Part shown: positions 1-4,725 of the stretch, piece after piece
Layout: every line of letters begins with the position of its first letter
Numbering within the stretch: the first letter of the stretch is position 1
NCBI GenBank assembly: GCA_964398215.1
Contig: CAYNNP010000275.1
Span: forward strand, 1-8,080
Source of the DNA: CAYNNP01 sp964398215
GTDB taxonomy: Bacteria > Planctomycetota > Planctomycetia > Pirellulales > Pirellulaceae
Direction: 5' to 3'
Length of the DNA: 8,080 bases
Notes under the pieces: model-generated
Seen by the model: the letters and a program-made list of their open reading frames with translations, nothing else
Told to the model about the DNA's origin: nothing
Databases searched by the model: none
Program-made: the position numbers and the translations under genes

Positions 1-45
1 AGCTTCAGCAGGATTAGCTTCAGCAGGATTAGCTTCAGCAGGATC
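1..45 (-). repeat. Three tandem 15-bp repeats encoding (D/N)PAEA
   Basis: Plus-strand unit AGCTTCAGCAGGATT occurs at 1-15 and 16-30 exactly and at 31-45 with only the last base changed (T to C). Read on the minus strand it encodes DPAEA-NPAEA-NPAEA. The array may continue beyond the left edge. Near-perfect identity at the DNA level indicates recent expansion by slippage. Each 15-bp unit keeps frame, so copy-number change would only alter linker length. Confidence 0.9.
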
Positions 46-1086
46 GGTTGTCGCTGGGGCGGCCCCTTCTTTCATTTCGGGTTCATCATTGTCCATCGCG
101 GGCGGCTCTGTGTCGGCAGCACCCTCTTCCTTCACTGGATCAGCGTCTTCTTTGGGGAGCACGAATTCCCCGCCTTTGATTTGTCGCTCGTACTCAGCGC
201 GAAGCTCTTCTTCGGTCAGCTTTGCTTTCTCTTCTTTGATCAGTTTGTTGAGATCGGAAACCACATACTCGACAGTGATCGCGTCACGTTGTCGGAAACC
301 TGGCAATGGTGATTGGTCGCTTCGATAGCGTTGAATTCCGTCTTCATAGACCGCTTGAATCTCGGCATCTGAAGGCGACTCGTTGGTTTTGCTGATAAAG
401 TCGCTAACCAACAAGCCGTATGCATCGACGGTTGCGCTGAGATTGATTTTTTTGAAATCTTCCCACTGCTCTGCGGGTGTGACCAATGGAAACATTCCAT
501 CTTGAACACCTGCCGTTGCGCTTGCCTGAAATACACTTGCCATCAAGTGATTTCGGAGCTGGTCATACAGCTGAAACTTACCCATGGAATTGCGGCTGGA
601 ATCCATCAGAACTCGGAGCACTTCTCCGTCGGTTAGTTTTCCATCGGTGAATCCATCCAACCAGCTATCGATCGACGAATCATCCAATTCGAATCCAGCG
701 GTACGAGCCTGCGAGGCAAATTGCAGCGTTCGAAGGGTACCTAGACGGCTTGGGGTTGTCGGAATTCCTACCGACCGAACTTGCTTGGACTGTGCGTCAT
801 AGGAAAAGTTCGGGACGTTGGGAACGCCTCCGCGCTTGATGGTCACAGTCGCCAAGTCGTTTAGGAATCTAACCGTCGACTGATGGTTTTGTGTGAAATA
901 GTCCATTCGACTGGCATTGATTGGTTTGCCGTCGATTTCTCCCACGATCGGATCGCTACCACCACCGCCTTGTCGGGTCAGATATCCCTGCATTGCTGGC
1001 AGGACGACAAAGGCGAATAGGGCGAGAAGTGTCAAAAAGACCATTAACGGTTTCAGATTCCGTCGAAAGATCTCAAAAGGGCTCAT
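1..1086 (-). CDS. Membrane-anchored PpiD/SurA-like periplasmic chaperone, N-terminal 362 residues (3' end outside window)
   Basis: Reading the reverse strand from ATG at 1086 gives an open frame of 362 codons that runs off the left edge. An in-frame TGA at 1092-1090, two codons upstream, fixes this ATG as the earliest possible start; no clear Shine-Dalgarno precedes it. Residues 1-12 are basic, 13-32 form one hydrophobic helix (signal anchor), and a GGGG linker sits at 40-43. Residues 46-60 (DPIVGEIDGKPINAS) match the start of SurA_N/PpiD-type chaperone domains, where a short V-x-G-x-x-I strand follows the membrane anchor. Residues 203-255 (TPAEQW..., then an AEIQAVYEDGIQRYR helix) and 290-300 (LTEEELRAEYE) also fit PpiD-family helices. 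No parvulin isomerase domain is visible; if present it lies past the edge. Residues 312-362 are an acidic Pro/Ala/Glu low-complexity linker ending in PAEA repeats. Inferred role: inner-membrane-tethered folding of exported proteins. The family call is fairly sure; isomerase activity is untested. It is transcribed divergently from topB. Confidence 0.8.
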   Translation of the reverse strand, partial: MSPFEIFRRNLKPLMVFLTLLALFAFVVLPAMQGYLTRQGGGGSDPIVGEIDGKPINASRMDYFTQNHQSTVRFLNDLATVTIKRGGVPNVPNFSYDAQSKQVRSVGIPTTPSRLGTLRTLQFASQARTAGFELDDSSIDSWLDGFTDGKLTDGEVLRVLMDSSRNSMGKFQLYDQLRNHLMASVFQASATAGVQDGMFPLVTPAEQWEDFKKINLSATVDAYGLLVSDFISKTNESPSDAEIQAVYEDGIQRYRSDQSPLPGFRQRDAITVEYVVSDLNKLIKEEKAKLTEEELRAEYERQIKGGEFVLPKEDADPVKEEGAADTEPPAMDNDEPEMKEGAAPATTDPAEANPAEANPAEA

Positions 1087-1446
1087 TAGTCAGCTTTTCG
1101 TGGAGAAACAAATGGTGGAAAAAACTCTGTGGTGGACATTCACCATCCATGATAGCGATTCCTGTCCAACATTCTCAGCAGGTCGTCTTGACAACAAAGC
1201 CGCTTGCCTCAAACCTCTTTACCTAAATTTCGGTGATACCCACAATTCTTGGGCACTTGAGGTTTTAGCTACGGTTAATACTTGGTGTGCTAGCGAACTG
1301 GAAAGCGTATCGCCCTACAAAATGAAGGGTCAAGGCGAGATTGCATTTGTGACGAAAGATTCCATCATTCGCTTGAACTTGGGCAACTAAAACTTACCGA
1401 ACCGTGGTCGATTATCCCCCCGGATTTCGTAAACAACCAAATATCC
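1087..1446. other. Divergent intergenic region between the PpiD-like gene and topB
   Basis: This 360-bp stretch must hold the promoters for both flanking genes. A TTGACA sits at 1188-1193 on the plus strand, but nothing resembling TATAAT follows at 16-18 bp. A TTAATACT lies at 1275-1282 without a matching -35. I therefore do not call a promoter. No strong hairpin was found. Neither flanking start codon has a convincing ribosome binding site. The only open frame of note is the doubtful 92-codon ORF at 1112-1390. Confidence 0.6.
1112..1390 (+). CDS. Doubtful 92-residue hypothetical ORF in the divergent intergenic region
   Basis: ATG at 1112 is preceded by GGAG at 1102-1105 with a 6-nt spacer, the best Shine-Dalgarno-like arrangement in the window, and the frame stays open to TAA at 1388-1390. 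The product would start MVEKTLWWTF and end IIRLNLGN, with four Trp and four Cys and no domain, signal peptide or membrane segment that I recognise. Third-codon positions show no strong bias and codons such as CTA and TTA occur, which argues against a real gene. The same frame extends further 5' to 917, antisense to the PpiD-like gene, so its openness may be accidental. It begins only 25 bp from the divergent start codon, leaving little room for that gene's promoter unless the two overlap. More likely spurious than real. Confidence 0.18.
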   Translation: MVEKTLWWTFTIHDSDSCPTFSAGRLDNKAACLKPLYLNFGDTHNSWALEVLATVNTWCASELESVSPYKMKGQGEIAFVTKDSIIRLNLGN

Positions 1447-4149
1447 ATGCCAAATACTCTGATCATTGCCGAAAAACCCAGTGTTGCGACCGACTTGGCT
1501 CGTGTGTTGGGAAAGATTCCTGAGATTGGCAAGTTTCAGAAGAAAAAGGACTACTTCGAAAACGATTTTGCTTACCTATCTTCTGCAGTCGGCCACCTCG
1601 TTGAACTCAAGATGCCTGAGGGGCCAAATGGCAAGAAATTGCCGTGGGGAATGAAGCACTTGCCGGTAATTCCGCCGCGATTTGAGCTCCAGCCCATCGA
1701 AAAGAGCCTGCCTCGGTACAAATTATTGGCTCGCCTGCTGAAGAAAAAAGAGATCGACACGGTCGTGAACGCATGTGATGCGGGTCGCGAAGGTGAACTG
1801 ATTTTTAGGTATCTGCTGCAGATGGCCAGCGTCACAAGGGACCTGAAAATCAAGCGGATGTGGATGCAGTCGATGACCGACGACGCAATTTTCCACGCCT
1901 GGAACGGCATGCGCGACAACGAAGAAATGTTGCCGTTGGCAGATGCGGCTCTCTGTCGCAGCGAAAGCGATTGGTTGATCGGATTGAACGGCACACGTGC
2001 TTTGACGGCGTTCAACTCTCGAAATGGCGGCTTCAATGTCACAACGGCCGGCCGCGTCCAAACGCCAACGTTAGTGATTCTGGCGGAGCGTGAAAAAGAG
2101 ATTCGAGCGTTCAAACCCGAATCCTATTGGGAAGTTCATGGCGAATTCAAAATCGCAAAGGGAAATTACGAAGGCCGTTGGTTCAGCGAAGAGTTCCAGA
2201 AGTCCGAGGACAAGCCGCACGGTCGAGCCGAACGAATCTGGAGCAAGGAAGAGGCGGAGGCGATTCGAGACCGCTGCGATGGCAAAACGGGCGTCATCGA
2301 TGAAACCAAAAAGCCGCAGAAACAAGCTCCGCCACTGTTATTCGATTTAACAAGCCTGCAGCGCGAAGCGGGCAACAAGTTCGGTTTTTCTGCCCGCCGA
2401 ACGTTGCAGCTGGCGCAAGCCTGTTACGATCGCCACAAACTGCTGACCTATCCAAGGACTGACTCAAAGTACCTGCCAGAGGATTATGTCAAAACAGTCA
2501 TCCAAACCATTTCCGGTTTTGCAAAAGCCAAAACGAACGACGCGTTTACAGGAGAACTGGCCGGTTGTGCAAAGTGGATCATGGACAATGACCGCGTTAC
2601 ACCAACCAAACGGGTTTTCAATACTTCAAAAGTCAGCGATCACTTTGCGATCATACCTACCGGAAAAACGCCAACTGCAAAGTTAGATGAAGCCGCGTTG
2701 AAACTGTACTTATTGGTCTTGAGACGTTTTCTAGGGATCTTTTATCCGCATGCCGAATACGAGATCACAAAGCGAATCACACGAGTTGGTGAAGATAGTT
2801 TTTTGACCTCCGGTAAAGTCCTTGTCGTCCCTGGGTTCTTGGAAGTTTACGGACGCAAACCTGGTGTCGCTGGCAATGCTGATGAACTTGTCGCCGCCGA
2901 CGATGGTGAAACTGCGGAAGTCGTCGAGGTCAACACGAAAGAAGATGAAACGCGCCCGCCAGCACGATTCAATGACAGTACATTGCTTTCAGCGATGGAA
3001 ACTGCGGGCAAACGAGTTGATGACGAAGAACTTCGCGATGCGATGAGCGAACGTGGGCTGGGCACTCCGGCGACGCGTGCATCGATCATCGAAAACTTGA
3101 TTCGCCAAAAGTACCTTTTCCGTCACGAACATTCCAAACGCGATCTTGTTGTTTCCAACAAAGGATTAGCGTTGGTCGATCTGCTGCAAGAAATTGGGCT
3201 CTCGGATCTTGGTTCGCCGGAAATGACCGGCGAATGGGAGTACAAGCTGAAACAAATGGAGGCAGGCAAGCTGCGGCGCGAAGACTTCATGGCTGAGATC
3301 AAAGGCATGACGACAAACATTGTCGAAGTCACTCGTGAATACACCGACGACATCGTTAACCGTCCGTTCCCCGACTTGGAGGCCAACTGCCCCGAGTGTG
3401 AGGGCAAACTGATGCGGCAAACGGACGGTTTGTTTGAGTGCTACGACCCCGAATGTATCTTCAAGATCAAGAAGCACATCGCGAGTCATGAACTGACGGA
3501 AGACCAGGCTCGCGAGCTGATCAACAACAAACGCGTTGGTCCGATCACAACTTTCAAAAATCGCTTTGGCCAACCGTTCGAGGCCGAACTGACGATCGAC
3601 AAAAAGAAGAAGACCTGGAAAATCGAATTCGTATTCGAGGGTGACGACCGCCGCGAAGAAGAACTCAAATCCTTGACTGATGAGCTTTGTATTTGTGAAG
3701 CACCGCTGGGTGACGGATCGGACACCAAGATCAAAGTCTACGCGACCGAACGAGCGTTCTTGGCTCCGAAAATGGCGACAAAAGCGGACGAGCGCGGCGT
3801 TAGAATCAGCAAGACGATCTTGGACAAAGAAATTCCTCAAGAGCAGGCTATCAAGCTCTTTGTGGAAGGCAAAACCGACTTGATGCCCGGTTTTCGCTCG
3901 AAAAAAGGACGCCGCTTTGCAGCCCACCTGACACTTGATTACGTTACTGGCAAGCTGGGCTTTGAGTTCGCGCCGCGCAAGAAGAAGAAATCCGACGCGG
4001 ATGACAAAGACGGTGATGCTGAGGATGGCGGCAAGAAAGAGGTGAAAGCCACCAAAAAGAAGGCCGCCAAGAAAAAAACTGTGAAAAAGAAACCCGCAAA
4101 GAAAAAGAAAACGACTAAGAAGAAAGGCGTTACGAAAAAGAAGTCGTAG
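1447..4149 (+). CDS. topB: DNA topoisomerase III (type IA) with duplicated C-terminal unit and Lys-rich tail
   Basis: Type IA topoisomerase: cuts one DNA strand through a 5'-phosphotyrosine, passes another strand, and reseals; TopB enzymes chiefly decatenate and resolve recombination or replication intermediates. The start is sound because the TOPRIM motif (IIAEKPSVA, residues 6-14, with Glu9) begins immediately, as is usual. TOPRIM acidic motif CDAGREGE at 110-117 (Asp111, Glu115, Glu117) is the topoisomerase III-style form. The active site is LLTYPRTDS at 332-340, catalytic Tyr335. SDHFAIIPT (397-405) and RGLGTPATRASIIENLI (536-552) are conserved core motifs. A four-Cys zinc finger (Cys648, 651, 665, 670) is followed by a C-terminal topo repeat (about 682-731). 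A second finger-like unit (from about 746) keeps only Cys748 and Cys750 and leads into a second repeat (798-841). The tail, 843-900, is histone H1-like. At 900 residues it is longer than typical TopB, largely from the doubled C-terminal unit and the tail. No Shine-Dalgarno is evident. Confidence 0.96.
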   Translation: MPNTLIIAEKPSVATDLARVLGKIPEIGKFQKKKDYFENDFAYLSSAVGHLVELKMPEGPNGKKLPWGMKHLPVIPPRFELQPIEKSLPRYKLLARLLKKKEIDTVVNACDAGREGELIFRYLLQMASVTRDLKIKRMWMQSMTDDAIFHAWNGMRDNEEMLPLADAALCRSESDWLIGLNGTRALTAFNSRNGGFNVTTAGRVQTPTLVILAEREKEIRAFKPESYWEVHGEFKIAKGNYEGRWFSEEFQKSEDKPHGRAERIWSKEEAEAIRDRCDGKTGVIDETKKPQKQAPPLLFDLTSLQREAGNKFGFSARRTLQLAQACYDRHKLLTYPRTDSKYLPEDYVKTVIQTISGFAKAKTNDAFTGELAGCAKWIMDNDRVTPTKRVFNTSKVSDHFAIIPTGKTPTAKLDEAALKLYLLVLRRFLGIFYPHAEYEITKRITRVGEDSFLTSGKVLVVPGFLEVYGRKPGVAGNADELVAADDGETAEVVEVNTKEDETRPPARFNDSTLLSAMETAGKRVDDEELRDAMSERGLGTPATRASIIENLIRQKYLFRHEHSKRDLVVSNKGLALVDLLQEIGLSDLGSPEMTGEWEYKLKQMEAGKLRREDFMAEIKGMTTNIVEVTREYTDDIVNRPFPDLEANCPECEGKLMRQTDGLFECYDPECIFKIKKHIASHELTEDQARELINNKRVGPITTFKNRFGQPFEAELTIDKKKKTWKIEFVFEGDDRREEELKSLTDELCICEAPLGDGSDTKIKVYATERAFLAPKMATKADERGVRISKTILDKEIPQEQAIKLFVEGKTDLMPGFRSKKGRRFAAHLTLDYVTGKLGFEFAPRKKKKSDADDKDGDAEDGGKKEVKATKKKAAKKKTVKKKPAKKKKTTKKKGVTKKKS
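4054..4143 (+). repeat. KKKxx pentapeptide repeats in the TopB tail
   Basis: Residues 870-899 of TopB consist of six Lys blocks separated by two or three residues (AA, TV, PA, TT, GVT). Lys makes up 22 of the last 40 residues. An acidic spacer (849-860, rich in Asp) separates the tail from the folded enzyme. Such tails resemble eukaryotic histone H1 C-termini and are known on several bacterial DNA-binding proteins. The inferred role is non-specific DNA binding that raises processivity. An A7 run at 4072-4078 lies in this stretch. Confidence 0.85.
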
Positions 4150-4212
4150 CGTTCAATCAAGAATCGAATAAACTCTCAAATCAATCAACCTTCCCTAGGA
4201 AACCAAGTCAGT

Positions 4213-4398
4213 ATGTCTGGATCAGAAAGAGCTCGCGAAATTCGTCGCCGTCGTACACGCCGTAAAAAAACCGCCAACCTATTGGCTCGAGCTGAAAAGG
4301 GAACGATGGAGAAAGCAGAGGTGGTTCGCAAGCTCCGCCGCCTAACACCAGGCGCTGATGTGATTCTGGAACGAGAAGGCCTAATCAAAAAGCAGTAG
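4213..4398 (+). CDS. Small Arg/Lys-rich protein, 61 residues, resembling planctomycete DUF6800-type proteins
   Basis: ATG at 4213 opens a 61-codon frame ending TAG at 4396-4398. Residues 7-19 are extremely basic (RAREIRRRRTRRK), probably one charged helix. Residues 32-57 (MEKAEVVRKLRRLTPGADVILEREGL) look like a helix, a TPGA turn and a strand or short helix. There is no signal peptide, membrane segment or cysteine. The overall pattern, MSGSER start with an Arg cluster and KLRRLTPGA near the end, resembles short planctomycete proteins I remember being grouped as DUF6800; that assignment is from memory and unconfirmed. It starts 63 bp after the topB stop on the same strand with no terminator-like hairpin between, so co-transcription with topB is likely. 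A weak GGA at 4198-4200 is the only ribosome-binding candidate, 12 nt before the ATG. The charge suggests RNA, DNA or ribosome binding, which is inference only. Confidence 0.8.
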   Translation: MSGSERAREIRRRRTRRKKTANLLARAEKGTMEKAEVVRKLRRLTPGADVILEREGLIKKQ

Positions 4399-4418
4399 CT
4401 GCTTCCGGTTTTGGCGGT

Positions 4419-4574
4419 AGGGCCGGTTCCCATGTTCCCACCGGCCGCATGAGTTCACCGCCATCGCCGAACGTCTTGACGAATTTTCACGCATTCAACT
4501 CAGCGTCGAATTCTTTCATCGTGATCTACAATGGCTGGGTCGGATTTGCATTTTCGCTGGTAGGAACCGGCCCT
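4419..4574. repeat. 12-bp perfect inverted repeat, arms 4419-4430 and 4563-4574
   Basis: The left arm AGGGCCGGTTCC (4419-4430) is the exact reverse complement of the right arm GGAACCGGCCCT (4563-4574), with 132 bp between. The core ACCGGCC of the right arm also occurs at 4440-4446, so the left arm can pair with either copy. The repeat begins 20 bp after the small gene's stop codon. Confidence 0.75.
4421..4446 (+). terminator. GC-rich hairpin after the topB / small-gene unit
   Basis: GGCCGGT (4421-4427) and ACCGGCC (4440-4446) form a perfect 7-bp stem around a 12-nt loop, 22 bp after the small gene's stop. There is no T-run on either side, so it is not a classical intrinsic terminator. It could stabilise the 3' end or act in Rho-dependent or non-canonical termination. 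Confidence 0.35.
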
Positions 4575-4629
4575 GTAGAAACGATCGTTAACGAGTGGCG
4601 ACCAGTGCACGCGAATCCACAATCCGCCG

Positions 4630-4649
4630 AAGCACATGCGAGTGTGCTT
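4630..4649. other. 7-bp hairpin AAGCACA/TGTGCTT
   Basis: AAGCACA (4630-4636) and TGTGCTT (4643-4649) form a perfect 7-bp stem with a 6-nt loop. No T-run follows on either strand. It lies 20 bp before the next hairpin at 4669-4692, so the two could stack as a double structure in a transcript. Confidence 0.45.
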
Positions 4650-4668
4650 GGCTCTGGTTCGAGTTTCC

Positions 4669-4695
4669 ACGAGACATGATTGGATGTCTCGTTTT
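4669..4695 (+). terminator. Intrinsic terminator candidate in the convergent gap
   Basis: ACGAGACAT (4669-4677) and ATGTCTCGT (4684-4692) form a perfect 9-bp stem with a 6-nt loop GATTGG. On the plus strand the stem runs into TTTT (4692-4695), a short U-tract, so the best reading is termination of plus-strand transcription coming from topB and the small gene before it enters the beta-helix gene. On the minus strand it lies 33 bp after the beta-helix stop, but the bases that follow form no T-run, so function there is less certain. Confidence 0.55.
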
Positions 4696-4725
4696 CCGGT
4701 GCGTTGGCTGCTAAGAATGGAATCC

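Larger units (their letters stand above)
4399..4725. other. Convergent intergenic region rich in inverted repeats
   Basis: This 327-bp gap lies between the stops of the small basic gene (plus) and the beta-helix gene (minus). It holds at least three local hairpins (4421-4446, 4630-4649, 4669-4692), a longer-range 12-bp inverted repeat (4419-4430 with 4563-4574), and a 10-bp palindrome AACGATCGTT at 4580-4589. A 76-codon frame at 4449-4679 and an overlapping minus-strand frame show no recognisable protein features and I do not call them. The region could be transcribed 3' UTR from either side, a structured RNA, or a decayed dispersed repeat. Confidence 0.6.

Noticed and set aside
89..536. Short ORFs at 89-328 (plus) and 240-536 (minus)
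   Set aside because: Both are other-frame shadows of the PpiD-like gene, which is open over the whole interval and runs off the left edge.
1188..1282. TTGACA at 1188 and TTAATACT at 1275 as promoter elements
   Set aside because: They cannot be paired with each other or with a matching partner at 16-18 bp. Planctomycete promoter rules are also poorly known, so no promoter is called.
3166..3927. 253-codon minus-strand ORF
   Set aside because: Entirely antisense to topB, covering its conserved zinc finger and C-terminal repeats; no recognisable features of its own.
4449..4679. 76-codon plus-strand ORF in the convergent gap
   Set aside because: No ribosome binding site, no recognisable protein pattern, and it reads through several inverted repeats that better explain the sequence.
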